Translations under genes and position numbers: made by a program
Shown: positions 18,476-28,163 of the stretch, piece after piece
How positions within the stretch are numbered: the stretch's first letter is position 1
Layout: every line of letters begins with the position of its first letter
The notes under the pieces: model-generated
Told to the model about the DNA's origin: nothing
Databases searched by the model: none
Seen by the model: only the letters and a program-made list of their open reading frames with translations
NCBI RefSeq assembly: GCF_001888165.1
Contig: NZ_CP015455.1
Span: 2,722,001-2,786,000, forward strand
Direction of reading: 5' to 3'
DNA length: 64,000 nucleotides
From: Syntrophotalea acetylenica
GTDB taxonomy: Bacteria; Desulfobacterota; Desulfuromonadia; Desulfuromonadales; Syntrophotaleaceae

Positions 18476-19252
18476 TTAACGAATGGCAGCGACCCGGGAG
18501 CGACCCTCGGCCATTTGCGTGAGAAACGCCAGCGATTTGACGGGGCGGCTGAGATGCTGCCGAAGCATCGAGAAAATAGCCCGTCCGCCCTCCTGAAGGG
18601 TCTGCGCCCCGAAACGGAACCCTTCGAACAGGGTCGGGGGCGACTGCAGGGCGCGCGCCAGACTGCCCAGAGTCAACGGCGAGAGCAGCTGAACATCTCC
18701 CTGGCCGGCGCAGTCCGGACACAGCCCCCCGCCGGACGCGGCGGCAAAAGCCACCGTTTCGGAGCGCAGCGGCACGCCGCACTTGCAGCACTGCAGAAGA
18801 CGAGGCTCGTAACCGGCAAGGCTCAGCAGACGCAGTTCGAACAGCAAGCGGGCTTCGTCCGAACCCCCATGGCGGGTAACGTGGTCAAGAAAAGCGATCA
18901 GCAGATGGTAGACGCCGGACTGGGGGCCGGATTCACCCATCAGGTTTTCGACCAGTTCGCAGCCGTAGGCGGCCAGGGCCAGGGCCAGCAGATCGTGCCG
19001 CAGACCGTTGCGCAGATCGACGAGTTCCGCCTCCTGCACGGAAACCAGCTCCCCGCCGCGCGGCGCCTGCCAGCGGATACGGACGGACGAAAACGGCTCC
19101 AGCGCCGCGCCAAAACGTTTCCGGCTCTTGCGCGCCTGCCGTGCAAAACCCTTTACAAGACCCTGATCGAGGCTGAAAAACGTCACAATGCGGTCCGCCT
19201 CACCATAGTCCAGGTGATGCAGCACCACGGCATCCGAACAACAGGTTTCCAT
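18476..19252 (-). CDS. recO: DNA repair protein RecO
   Basis: A 258-residue protein. The N-terminal OB fold begins METCCSDAVVLHHLDYGEADRI and the C-terminal half has a zinc site of two CxxC pairs (CCKCGVPL and LCPDCAG). RecO loads RecA on SSB-coated gaps with RecR. The start is taken at the ATG 19252 with GGAGG 11 bases upstream; a longer frame overlaps the mgtE 3' end and was rejected. It is the first gene of recO-glyQ-glyS-ppdK. Confidence 0.9.
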   Translation of the reverse strand: METCCSDAVVLHHLDYGEADRIVTFFSLDQGLVKGFARQARKSRKRFGAALEPFSSVRIRWQAPRGGELVSVQEAELVDLRNGLRHDLLALALAAYGCELVENLMGESGPQSGVYHLLIAFLDHVTRHGGSDEARLLFELRLLSLAGYEPRLLQCCKCGVPLRSETVAFAAASGGGLCPDCAGQGDVQLLSPLTLGSLARALQSPPTLFEGFRFGAQTLQEGGRAIFSMLRQHLSRPVKSLAFLTQMAEGRSRVAAIR

Positions 19253-19343
19253 ACGCCAGCGTACCTCCAGAACAACCACCGGCCACAATGCAGTAACCAT
19301 CCGGAATCTCCGAATGGTTACTGCATGCCATAAACTCCCGGCT

Positions 19344-20708
19344 TCACATGCCACCCTGCAGAAACGGCAGAAACAAGGTCGCCGTGCCGAAATAAATCAG
19401 AATGCCCGTGATATCATTGGCGGTCTGGACAAATGGGCTCGACGCAATGGCAGGGTCGATGCCAACCCGTTTGAAAAAACTCGGTGCCAGCACCCCCATG
19501 GTCGCCGCCACGGTCATTGCCGAAACCATGGCCAGCCCCACCACCATCCCCAGGTAGATATTGTGATGCCAGAGGTAGGCGACCAGCCCGACGGTCAGTC
19601 CACAGACCGCCCCCATGATGATACCGACGCGCAGTTCCTTGAAAAACACCTTGCGCAAACTGGAAAAATCGATGTTGCCGGTGGCGAACCCCCGCACCAC
19701 AATGGTCGCCGACTGGCCGCCGACATTGCCGCCCATGCCGGTGATGACCGGGATGAAGGAAATCAGGGCGATGACCGACTCCAGGGTCAGCTTGAAAGTC
19801 CACATCAGGTATCCGGTGACAATGCCGCCGAACAGGTTGGTGATCAGCCACGGCAGCCTCAGGCGCGCTACCTTGAAGGACTTGTGACCGTAAAGCAGCT
19901 CCTCTTCGCTGGCGCCAGCCATGATGTAGATATCCTCGGTGGCCTCCTCGCGCAGCACGTCGATGACATCGTCGACAGTAATCAGGCCGACCAGCTTGTT
20001 CCACTCGTCCACTACCGGCAGGGCCAGAAGGTTGTAACGTTCGACCAGTTGCGCCACCTCCTCCTGGTCCTTGTCGGTGCGCACGCTGATCACATCGGCG
20101 ACCATGATCTCCTTGAGCCGTGTGGCAGGAGACACCATCAGCAGCTGCCGCAGGGACAGCACGCCGACCAGGTGATTGTGCCGGTCGACGACATATACGT
20201 AAAACACCATCTCCACATCGGCGGCCTGCTGCAGGGCTTCGATGGCCTGCTGGACGGTGGTATCCTCGGGCAGACAGAAAAATTCCGTCGACATGATGCC
20301 GCCGGCGGTGTCTTCGTCGTATTTCAGCAGTTGCTCGATCTCATCCGAATGCTCATCCTTCATGGTACTGAGGATTTCCTCGGCGATCTGCTCAGGCATG
20401 TTGCGGATGATTTCAACGGCGTCGTCGTAGGGCATCTCCTGAAGAACTTCGGTGATGGCCTCCTGACCGATCTTTTCCAGCAGCTGGGCGCCACTGACAT
20501 AGTCAAGTTCCGACAGCACGCTGGCCGCGGTTTCGGTGTCGTCGATGAGGTTGAACAGCGTCTGCTGTTCCTTGGGCGTCAGATGGGGGAAAAGATGGGC
20601 GATATCGGCGGGATGCGTTTTACCGATAACCTTTGTCAGGTTGGGATAAGCTCCGCGCCGGATCAGTTTCTTGACGGTATCCAGAAGAAGCTGCAGCTTC
20701 TGATCCAT
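19344..20708 (-). CDS. mgtE: Magnesium transporter MgtE
   Basis: A 454-residue protein with the three MgtE parts: an N-terminal helical domain (HPADIAHLFPHL, DETAASVL-type repeats to about residue 130), a CBS pair (YVVDRHNHLVGVLSLRQLL and PVVDEWNKLVGLITVDDVIDV) and five membrane helices with PVITGMGGNVGGQSATIVVR in the pore region. It is a gated Mg channel in which the CBS domains sense cytosolic Mg. A 75-base gap separates it from the pseudopilin gene upstream. Confidence 0.95.
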   Translation of the reverse strand: MDQKLQLLLDTVKKLIRRGAYPNLTKVIGKTHPADIAHLFPHLTPKEQQTLFNLIDDTETAASVLSELDYVSGAQLLEKIGQEAITEVLQEMPYDDAVEIIRNMPEQIAEEILSTMKDEHSDEIEQLLKYDEDTAGGIMSTEFFCLPEDTTVQQAIEALQQAADVEMVFYVYVVDRHNHLVGVLSLRQLLMVSPATRLKEIMVADVISVRTDKDQEEVAQLVERYNLLALPVVDEWNKLVGLITVDDVIDVLREEATEDIYIMAGASEEELLYGHKSFKVARLRLPWLITNLFGGIVTGYLMWTFKLTLESVIALISFIPVITGMGGNVGGQSATIVVRGFATGNIDFSSLRKVFFKELRVGIIMGAVCGLTVGLVAYLWHHNIYLGMVVGLAMVSAMTVAATMGVLAPSFFKRVGIDPAIASSPFVQTANDITGILIYFGTATLFLPFLQGGM

Positions 20709-20783
20709 GGCGTTCCCCTCTCATGCGGTAAAATACGAAACACATGAGACTAACACCCGGAATTATCCGCTGTCAACAGCCCT

Positions 20784-21296
20784 TCACGGCCCCCGGGATT
20801 CTCCCGGAGAAACCACGGCACCGCCCGTGGTTTCCGCCTTCTGGACAGATTCGAAAACAAACTTCCAGTCGCGGTAACTGCTCGCCCTGGAAAACTCCTC
20901 ATAGCCGGCGGGGAATCCGTCGCGCCGGAAAGGCCGGCCATGATCGGTGGAGACAACGCCGAGAATGGCGCCGGTCGTATCGCGAATCAGCTCGAAGGGC
21001 CTGCCGGTCATGGGATCGGCATAGGGCCGCCGCAGATGGCGGCGCACCTTCAGGGCACGCTGATCGGCAAGCAATTCATCCACCTGTTTCGGATAGATGC
21101 CCCAGGCATGGTGAAAACTTTCTATGGCGCGGCGATATTGATCGCCGCGAAACAGCAGCTCTTGTTCTCGGTCACGCTGCAGGATATGCTTCCAGCTGTT
21201 ACCGGCCGTCCCCGCCGTCAACCCCAGGATCACCAGGGCCGCCAGCACCATCAGAAGGGTGCTGCCAGTCTGACCGCCCACCGGAGGGTATTCCAT
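20784..21296 (-). CDS. Solitary type II/IV pseudopilin-like protein
   Basis: A 170-residue protein with one hydrophobic segment after a short leader (GGQTGSTLLMVLAALVILGL), then REQELLFRGDQYRRAIESFH and PYADPMTGRPFELI, features shared with GspG/PulG-like pseudopilins of Geobacter relatives. The usual Glu at +5 after the cleavage Gly is missing, so processing by PilD is uncertain. No other secretion genes are near. AAAGG lies 7 bases before the ATG at 21296. It follows the DUF1318 lipoprotein gene on the same strand. Confidence 0.72.
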   Translation of the reverse strand: MEYPPVGGQTGSTLLMVLAALVILGLTAGTAGNSWKHILQRDREQELLFRGDQYRRAIESFHHAWGIYPKQVDELLADQRALKVRRHLRRPYADPMTGRPFELIRDTTGAILGVVSTDHGRPFRRDGFPAGYEEFSRASSYRDWKFVFESVQKAETTGGAVVSPGESRGP

Positions 21297-21368
21297 GCCC
21301 GGGCCTTTCACAAGAGCCGCACCGCGAATCATCAACCCGACAGTGCGGCCTGCATTGACAAAAACCGC

Positions 21369-21983
21369 CTATTTGCGCTGCCAGTTGCCACCACCGGATT
21401 CAATGTACCAACCGGAAGCGGCCTGGGCCCGCCAGGATTCAGCGAAAATCTCCTGCACCTGGGCGGGGGTAGCGGTACGATTGGGGTTTTTATTGATCTC
21501 GCCGGCAATCTCGCTGTAAAGCCGCAGGCGATCCTGGTTTTCGGCATTTACCAGGCGCTGTACGCTGCTGCGGCCACGCAGGTCCAGCCCTTCGAGGGTC
21601 CTGACCTTGAGCAGACCGTCACGCCCGATGCCGACCTGCCCTCCATCAAGATAGGACCGCAACTCCGCGGTGCGCTGCTTCATGGCATCCTTGATGGCCC
21701 GGATCTGCGGGGTGCTGATATTGATATCCGCGCCATTGACTCCTTCGGCGGCCCAGGCACTGGCGGGGCCGATACTGAACGGCAGCAGGCTGGTGGGGCC
21801 GGTTTCGGGAGACGCTGCCGGATTGGACGGCGCCGGCTGCTGATCGCCTTCGCCCCAGACCTCGTTGACGATGCGGTCGGCGGCGCTGCGCACTTCTTCC
21901 GCGGGAAAATAGATATTGATGGTCACGCACGCCGCCATCAGCCAGACAATCGCCATGGAACAGACCAAGGAACGCTTTTTCAT
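21369..21983 (-). CDS. DUF1318 (YdbL-type) lipoprotein
   Basis: A 204-residue envelope protein. MKKRSLVCSMAIVWLMAAC is a lipoprotein signal with Cys19 as the acylated residue, followed by VTINIYFPAEEV. The C-terminal half (ALKVRTLEG-like, LVNAENQDRLRLYSEIA, and the terminal GWYIESGGGNWQRK) matches DUF1318/YdbL. In E. coli YdbL works with the inter-membrane pair YdbH-YnbE; here it directly follows a YdbH-like gene by 70 bases. No separate ynbE gene is visible between them. Confidence 0.82.
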   Translation of the reverse strand: MKKRSLVCSMAIVWLMAACVTINIYFPAEEVRSAADRIVNEVWGEGDQQPAPSNPAASPETGPTSLLPFSIGPASAWAAEGVNGADINISTPQIRAIKDAMKQRTAELRSYLDGGQVGIGRDGLLKVRTLEGLDLRGRSSVQRLVNAENQDRLRLYSEIAGEINKNPNRTATPAQVQEIFAESWRAQAASGWYIESGGGNWQRK

Positions 21984-22053
21984 AGACCCTCTCCCGATTG
22001 GATATTCAGTGCTTCCTCATGTCGCTTCACTATATCGCCGCTTGCGGACAAAA

Positions 22054-25000
22054 TCAATCACCGCCCCTGCCGGCACGGTCGAGGCGTTGAAGGCGCCGCA
22101 GCATCTCCCGGAAGGAGATGGGTTGTGCCGGAGCCAGTATATCGATCTTCGGAGGCAGCAAGCCGCCATCGACCAGGTAACGTTCGCTGCCGGGGCGGGC
22201 AACGCCGCGCAGGGTAAAAACATCTTCCGCGAGTTCGCAGCGGACGCCGATACGGCGGTAGCGGTAAAAATCGATAAAACGATAGACGCCCCGCGACAGG
22301 GCGGCGGACAGGCCGCCCTGGCTGAGAATCGACAGATTGTTCAATGCCTTGACGCTGATATTGCGGCGTCCGTCGAGACGGGTTTGAAGCTGCCCGGTAA
22401 AATGCGAAGGGGTCGTGCCGTACAGACGCAGGCCGTCGAGTCGCCCGTCAACCACCCCATTGACAGCACCAAAAGCAAAAGTCCGGGTCAGCCTGTACAG
22501 ATCGATGCCGGCAAAGGTTATATCCGCCTGCAGCTGGGGCAGTCCCAGGGAAAAAGGATCGAGTTGCAGATTGCGCATGCGCAGTTCGCCGTCAAAAGCC
22601 TTTAGCAGAACCTCGCCGTCGGAGCGCAACACGCCGCCGACGTAACTGATGCGTCCCAGGTCGGCGTTGACCTCACCCTCCATGGGCACCATGCCGAGGT
22701 CGGCCGTCAGGGTCTGTAAATCGATGCTTTCCATGCGGATCTCGGACAGCAGTTGCGGACCGCTTTCCGCATAGCCAGCCTGCAACTGGCGGATGCCAAC
22801 CTTGCCGCCTCCCAGGTTCAGCTCCAGCGGCGCCGACAGAAGCATCCGGTTGGTGCTCACGGCCAACGGCACCGTTGCTTCCGTCAGTCGCACCGGACCC
22901 CAGGCCAGTCGATCGATATCCAGGCGGGCGCGGCGCAGGGGCACATCCCGCAGGCGACCGGCAGGCAGGGCCAGATCCAGGGGAATGAGGCCGCGGACCC
23001 CCTGCGCGGAAAGCCTGGCCCGTGGCCAGTCGGCGGACAGATCCCGCAGCCGGCAGGTTCCCGCCAGCCGCCACTGCCCCGGCTCGCCATCCAGGGCAAA
23101 ACGCACCTCGGCCCCACCATGGAGGTCGAGATCGGCCAGCACCGGGCGCAGTTCACGCAGCAGAACGCGGCCATTGCCGTTCCAGGCGGTGTTCAGATCG
23201 TCTATTTGGATACGGCCCTGCATAGACAGCCGCGCCTTATGTCGCTGTCCCTCGCCCCGGATCACGACGAGACTGCCCGCGTCGAGTTTCAGATCGATCA
23301 GCTCCAGGCGTGCCAACCGGGGATCCCATCCGGCGAACACCCTGAAATCGAGGGGCAGATCGCGCAATTCGCCGTACCAGGCTCCCCACAGGGCTTCTTC
23401 CACCGCAACCCGGCCATGCAGAAGCATTTCTGTTGGGGAGGTTCGATCGGCGCGGCAGATCCGCCCTTCCAGATGCAGTCGCCCTCCTGTCAGGCCGGCA
23501 AGGCCGTCGGGCCGCATCCACTCCAGAGGTCCGAAATCCAGGTCGCCGATGCGCGCATCCCAGCCGCCGTCAGGTCGCACAACAGCATCGAAGCGGGCTC
23601 GCAGATCCCCCTCGCCGCCTTGCCGGTGCACAACGCGGCCGCGCAGATGGCAGGAAGAAAAAGCGAGTCGTCCATCCTCCGCCAGCAAGCGGCCCTTCAA
23701 CACCACCGTCCGCAGCCCGCCATGAAGGGTCGCGACCCGATCAGCCTGCAACAGGGCCTCGGCCGTCCATCCCCGGCGGTCACGTTGCAGGGTCGCCTCG
23801 CCAGTCAGTCCCTGCGCATCCTGCAGCCATGCCGGCCGGCGCGCTGGAGGCAACAGCCGGCGCAAACGGGACCACGAAACGGGCCCTGCGGCCACCTGCA
23901 TCTGGTCCGACGTGCCGTTGAGTGTTGCCAGCTTCCCGCCGGCGAGGCTGGCAACCGCATCGACACGCCACTGCCGAGGCGATCTTGCCAGCTGCCCCTG
24001 CAGCGTCAGCTCAGAAACATCCAGCAGTGCGCCGGGACGCGGCCTCTTGCCCGGGCCACCGCGCACTGCAAAAAAAACAGCGGGAGCCTCGCCGGAGAGC
24101 TCGCCGCGGGCTTCCAGGCGCACCGCACCGGCCACCGGTGCCGGCACGCGACCAAGGATGCGCTCCTGCAACGCCACCGGATCCGTCACCGTCAGCGTGA
24201 GGTTCCCCCGCCGGCCGTCGGGACCAGCCTCAAACGCCAGTTCGCCTGTCGTCTCCGGGTCCAGAACAAAGTTGCCGCCGCCCCGCCAGAGCCCATCGCC
24301 TTTGGTGACATCCAGTGTCAGCGACGCCAGCGGCAATGCCAGCTTGGGCCACCGCACCAGTCCGGGTCCCAAACGCAGCCGGGCAGCGAGACCAGTCGGG
24401 CGCCAATCGGCACAGACACGCACATCATCCACCGCAAAATCCAGCTCGTCAGGCAGCGGCAGAGCCAGGGAGAGCGCCTCCAGCCACACCTGCACATCGC
24501 CGCGCGATATGCGGCCAAAGGCAACGGAAAACTGTAACTGCCCCTTGCCGCGCCCGGCGGGCAGGGACAACAGCACCGGCTTTCGCAACAGCGACCGACC
24601 CTGCCAGTTCAGAACGGACAACGCCAACCGGATACCGTCATGCCAGCGCCCGGTGCCGCGGCTTTCCATCGGAATCGCATCGCGACCCCGCAGGCTGGCA
24701 GACAGAACAAAAGCGAAGGCAGCCTCGCCATGCATCGAGAAAGAGATATCCTGCATTACAAGGGGATGTCCGGCGTGAAGATAGGCCAAAGAGCCGCCGC
24801 GCACCGTCAACCGGCCGATGGTCAGCGGCGGCTCCGCGGGAATGCCGAACACTTCGTTCGAGGCAGGGGAAGGAATCACCTCAAGCCGGGGATTCAGGAT
24901 TTCGACGGCGGGCAGGTGTCTGCGCAGCAGGCCGGCCAAAGAGGGAATCACCCGCAGGCGATCCAGGGAGAAGCGGTATCGGTCCACGCGCGCCACGCGC

Positions 25001-25215
25001 AGGCCTGCCAGGTTCAGGCCGCCGTCTTGCCAGACCAGTCGCTCCGCCTGGACCTCGGCTTGCAGGCGGGAAGTGGCATATCTCTGCAGGCAGGGCCGCG
25101 CGATGCCGTCGAGAAACCGGTCGGAAACAAGCAGCCTCCAGCCCAGCAGCCCCAGGCAAAGAGCCGCCAGCAGAAGCCCTCCCGACAGCAACAATTTGCG
25201 ACCAAGCGATCTCAT
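22054..25215 (-). CDS. YdbH-like AsmA-type inter-membrane lipid transport protein
   Basis: A 1053-residue protein with one N-terminal anchor (LLLSGGLLLAALCLGLLGWRLL) and a long beta-rich periplasmic region with many repeats of the AsmA type ('L-x-L-x-x-G-x-L'). The C terminus (about 850-1053, with YVGGVLRSDGEVLLKAFDG, FGAVNGVVDGRLDGLRLYG and GLSAALSRGVYRFIDFYRYR) matches the DctA-YdbH domain. E. coli YdbH forms a groove-like bridge for phospholipid between inner and outer membrane. This one is longer than E. coli YdbH (879). It lies between polA and the DUF1318 lipoprotein gene. Confidence 0.82.
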   Translation of the reverse strand: MRSLGRKLLLSGGLLLAALCLGLLGWRLLVSDRFLDGIARPCLQRYATSRLQAEVQAERLVWQDGGLNLAGLRVARVDRYRFSLDRLRVIPSLAGLLRRHLPAVEILNPRLEVIPSPASNEVFGIPAEPPLTIGRLTVRGGSLAYLHAGHPLVMQDISFSMHGEAAFAFVLSASLRGRDAIPMESRGTGRWHDGIRLALSVLNWQGRSLLRKPVLLSLPAGRGKGQLQFSVAFGRISRGDVQVWLEALSLALPLPDELDFAVDDVRVCADWRPTGLAARLRLGPGLVRWPKLALPLASLTLDVTKGDGLWRGGGNFVLDPETTGELAFEAGPDGRRGNLTLTVTDPVALQERILGRVPAPVAGAVRLEARGELSGEAPAVFFAVRGGPGKRPRPGALLDVSELTLQGQLARSPRQWRVDAVASLAGGKLATLNGTSDQMQVAAGPVSWSRLRRLLPPARRPAWLQDAQGLTGEATLQRDRRGWTAEALLQADRVATLHGGLRTVVLKGRLLAEDGRLAFSSCHLRGRVVHRQGGEGDLRARFDAVVRPDGGWDARIGDLDFGPLEWMRPDGLAGLTGGRLHLEGRICRADRTSPTEMLLHGRVAVEEALWGAWYGELRDLPLDFRVFAGWDPRLARLELIDLKLDAGSLVVIRGEGQRHKARLSMQGRIQIDDLNTAWNGNGRVLLRELRPVLADLDLHGGAEVRFALDGEPGQWRLAGTCRLRDLSADWPRARLSAQGVRGLIPLDLALPAGRLRDVPLRRARLDIDRLAWGPVRLTEATVPLAVSTNRMLLSAPLELNLGGGKVGIRQLQAGYAESGPQLLSEIRMESIDLQTLTADLGMVPMEGEVNADLGRISYVGGVLRSDGEVLLKAFDGELRMRNLQLDPFSLGLPQLQADITFAGIDLYRLTRTFAFGAVNGVVDGRLDGLRLYGTTPSHFTGQLQTRLDGRRNISVKALNNLSILSQGGLSAALSRGVYRFIDFYRYRRIGVRCELAEDVFTLRGVARPGSERYLVDGGLLPPKIDILAPAQPISFREMLRRLQRLDRAGRGGD

Positions 25216-25289
25216 GGGCGGCCTCGGCGGCTACAAGATAATGCCGGCAGAAAAACCGTGACGGATGCGGCATCATCCTTCACGATGAA

Positions 25290-27965
25290 TCAGTGAGCCT
25301 CGCTCCAGCTGCGTCCGACGCCCAGGTCGACCAGCAGCGGCACGTCGAGTGATGCGGCCTGTTCCATTTCCCGACGCACCAGTTTCTCCATGGCGGCCTG
25401 CTCGGCAGTCGGCACGTCGAATATCAGCTCATCGTGGACCTGCAGCACCATCCGCGCCTGCAGTCGCTGCTGCTGCAGTTCCCGGAAAATACGCACCATG
25501 GCCACCTTGATGATATCCGCGGCCGAACCCTGAATCGGATAATTGATGGCGTTGCGTTCGGCATAGCCGCGCATCACACCGTTTTTGCTGGTGATTTCCG
25601 GGACCGCGCAACGCCGGCCCAGCAGGGTGGTGACGTAGAGCTTTTCGCGGGCCTCGCTCTTTTTGGCCTCCATGAACTCGAGGACCTTCGGGTAACGGGA
25701 AAAATAATTGTCGATATAGGTCTGGGCCTCCGCGCGGCCGATGCCGAGGGCTTTGGCCAGACCGAAGGCGCTCATGCCGTAGAGCACCCCGAAATTGATG
25801 GTCTTGGCCTGGCGACGCATCTCCGGTGTCACCATCTCCAGAAACACACCGAAAATCTCGCTGGCGGTGCGGGAATGGATATCCTCGCCACGCGCGAAGC
25901 TTTCCTTGAGGGCCGGCTCGTCGGCCATGTGGGCCAGAATCCGCAACTCCACCTGGGAATAGTCGGCCGCCAGCAGCACATTGCCCTCGGCCGGCACAAA
26001 GGCTTCGCGGATGCGGCGGCCCTCTTCGGTGCGGATGGGAATATTCTGCAGATTGGGATCGCTGGACGAAAGCCGGCCGGTGGCCGTAACTGCCTGGTTG
26101 AAGGACGTATGGATGCGCCCGGTCTCCGGATGGATCAATCTGGGCAGAGCATCACAATAGGTATTTTTAAGCTTGGCCAGCGAACGGAAATCGAGCACCC
26201 GTGCCGCAATAGCGTGTTCTTCGGCCAGTTGCGAGAGCACCTCGACATCCGTCGACCAGCCGGTTTTGGTTTTTTTGCCGCGCGGCAGCTTGAGTTCCTC
26301 GAACAGCACTTCACCAAGCTGCCTGGGAGAGCTGACGTTGAAGGCACGGCCGGCCATCTGGTGGATTTCCTGTTCCAGATCGGCCAGGCGCACCTCCATA
26401 TCCGCCGACAGTCCTTTGAGAAAACCGGCATCGATGCGCACACCCTGCCATTCCATGTCAGCCAGCACCGTCACCAGCGGCAGTTCCACCTCACGGAACA
26501 GCGCATCCTGGTGCGTCTCAAGCAGCAGCGGCTCCAGCTTGTCGGCCAGGCGCAGGGTGATATCCGCGTCTTCGGTAGCGTACACCGTCGCCTTTTCCAC
26601 GGCGACTTCCGCAAAACCGATGCGGTTTTTGCCCGTGCCGGTCACCTCGGCATAACTGATGGTGCGGTATCCGAGGAGGTCCGCGGCCAGGGTATCGAGA
26701 CCATGGGATTTGGCGGCGGGAGTGGCCAGGTAGGAAGCAACCATGGTATCGCAGCTCAGCCCGGCCACCTCGACGCCGGCGCGACGCAGCGCCAGCATGT
26801 CGTATTTGGCGTTCTGCGCGACTTTCGCCAGCTGTGGATCGGCCAGCAAGGGCCGCAGCTTCTCCAGCACCAGATCGCGATCGAGCTGTTCTGGCGCCCC
26901 CGGATAACGATGTCCGAGGGGAATGTACCAGCCCTCGCCGGGCCTGATGGCAAAAGACAGCCCGACCAGATCGGCACGCACAGCGTCAAGGCTGGTGGTT
27001 TCCGTATCAAACGCGAAGCGGGCGGCTTTTTTCAGGCTGTCCACAAGCGCATCGAGTTGCGCGCCGCTCAGAACCGCCCTGTATTTCTCGCCGCTGGCGC
27101 GCTCATCACTGGAGAATTCCTGCAGCAGCTTGTGAAATTCGAGTTCCTTGAACAAAGCCGTCAGAGCCTCGCGATCCGGCTCGTCGAGACTGAAATTATC
27201 GTAATCGACCGCCAGCGGCAGATCATCCACCAGGGTTACCAGCTGCCTGGACAATCGCGCCTGATCGGCGAATTGACGCAGATTTTCCTGCCGCTTTTTG
27301 CCCGACACCTGATCGATGTTGGCCAGCAGGTTTTCCAGGGTGCCGAATTGCAGGATGAGGTCCCGGGCGGTCTTCTCGCCAATCCCCGGCACCCCGGGGA
27401 CGTTGTCGGAGCTGTCCCCTGCCAGGGACTGTACCTCCACCACCTTGTCGGGGGCGCCGCCAAACCGTTGCGCGACCTCGGCCAGTCCCGTCACCTGATC
27501 CTTCATGGTATCAAGCAACCGCACCTGCTCGTTGACAATCTGCATCAGGTCCTTGTCGCCGGTCACCACCGTAACCTCCATGCCCCGTTCGGCAAAGCGC
27601 CGCGCCAGGGTAGCGATGATGTCGTCGGCTTCGTAGCCGGCCAGTTCCAGGGCCGGCATCTTGAAGGCTCGTACAACCTGCTTGATGAGGGGAATCTGGG
27701 ATTGCAGATCTTCCGGCATGGCGGAACGGTTGGCTTTGTACTGCGGATAGATATCCTTGCGAAAAGACGGACCTTTGGCGTCGAACACCACCGCCAGGTG
27801 ATCGGGCCGCTCCTCCCGCACCACCTTCAGGAGCATATTGGTGAAGCCGAACACGGCGTTGGTCGCCATCCCCCTGGAATTGGACAACTGGCGAATGGCA
27901 TAATAGGCACGGTAAATATAGGAAGATCCGTCGATGAGATAAATACGCTGACGCTGGTCGGTCAT
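25290..27965 (-). CDS. polA: DNA polymerase I
   Basis: An 891-residue three-domain enzyme. The 5' nuclease occupies about residues 1-290 (YLIDGSSYIYRAYYAI, AGYEADDIIATLA, VTGDKDLMQIV). The 3'-5' proofreading domain keeps its Exo I acid pair (FAFDTETTSLDAV), so it should be active. The polymerase domain has LLAADYSQVELRILAHMADE, MRRQAKTINFGVLYGMSAFG and QVHDELIFDVP. Full length is typical. It is the first gene of the long minus-strand block and is divergent from lon. Confidence 0.97.
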   Translation of the reverse strand: MTDQRQRIYLIDGSSYIYRAYYAIRQLSNSRGMATNAVFGFTNMLLKVVREERPDHLAVVFDAKGPSFRKDIYPQYKANRSAMPEDLQSQIPLIKQVVRAFKMPALELAGYEADDIIATLARRFAERGMEVTVVTGDKDLMQIVNEQVRLLDTMKDQVTGLAEVAQRFGGAPDKVVEVQSLAGDSSDNVPGVPGIGEKTARDLILQFGTLENLLANIDQVSGKKRQENLRQFADQARLSRQLVTLVDDLPLAVDYDNFSLDEPDREALTALFKELEFHKLLQEFSSDERASGEKYRAVLSGAQLDALVDSLKKAARFAFDTETTSLDAVRADLVGLSFAIRPGEGWYIPLGHRYPGAPEQLDRDLVLEKLRPLLADPQLAKVAQNAKYDMLALRRAGVEVAGLSCDTMVASYLATPAAKSHGLDTLAADLLGYRTISYAEVTGTGKNRIGFAEVAVEKATVYATEDADITLRLADKLEPLLLETHQDALFREVELPLVTVLADMEWQGVRIDAGFLKGLSADMEVRLADLEQEIHQMAGRAFNVSSPRQLGEVLFEELKLPRGKKTKTGWSTDVEVLSQLAEEHAIAARVLDFRSLAKLKNTYCDALPRLIHPETGRIHTSFNQAVTATGRLSSSDPNLQNIPIRTEEGRRIREAFVPAEGNVLLAADYSQVELRILAHMADEPALKESFARGEDIHSRTASEIFGVFLEMVTPEMRRQAKTINFGVLYGMSAFGLAKALGIGRAEAQTYIDNYFSRYPKVLEFMEAKKSEAREKLYVTTLLGRRCAVPEITSKNGVMRGYAERNAINYPIQGSAADIIKVAMVRIFRELQQQRLQARMVLQVHDELIFDVPTAEQAAMEKLVRREMEQAASLDVPLLVDLGVGRSWSEAH

Positions 27966-28096
27966 AAGGTTCCTGATCCTGAAATCGAATGATAAGAATT
28001 TTCAACGTGATATCGTTCCTAACAGTATCTCACGCATCGTCAAAAAGCAATGTGTCGCCGATGCGCGGCACCCACCGAAACACCTCTGCGCCACGG

Positions 28097-28125
28097 TTGA
28101 CAAGCGACGCCTAAATGATTAGGTT
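28097..28125 (+). promoter_or_regulatory. Candidate promoter of lon
   Basis: TTGACA (28097-28102), 17 bases, TAGGTT (28120-28125), 38 bases before the lon ATG. The -10 is weak. I saw no clear sigma-32 or CIRCE element in the polA-lon gap (27966-28163). Confidence 0.45.
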
Positions 28126-28163
28126 GCCCTTTATATCCCGACACCACACAAGGAGACCTCACC

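Noticed and set aside
25434-27992. Long plus-strand open frame (852 codons) opposite polA
   Set aside because: Mirror of the polA codon pattern in GC-rich DNA; no family motif and no ribosome site.
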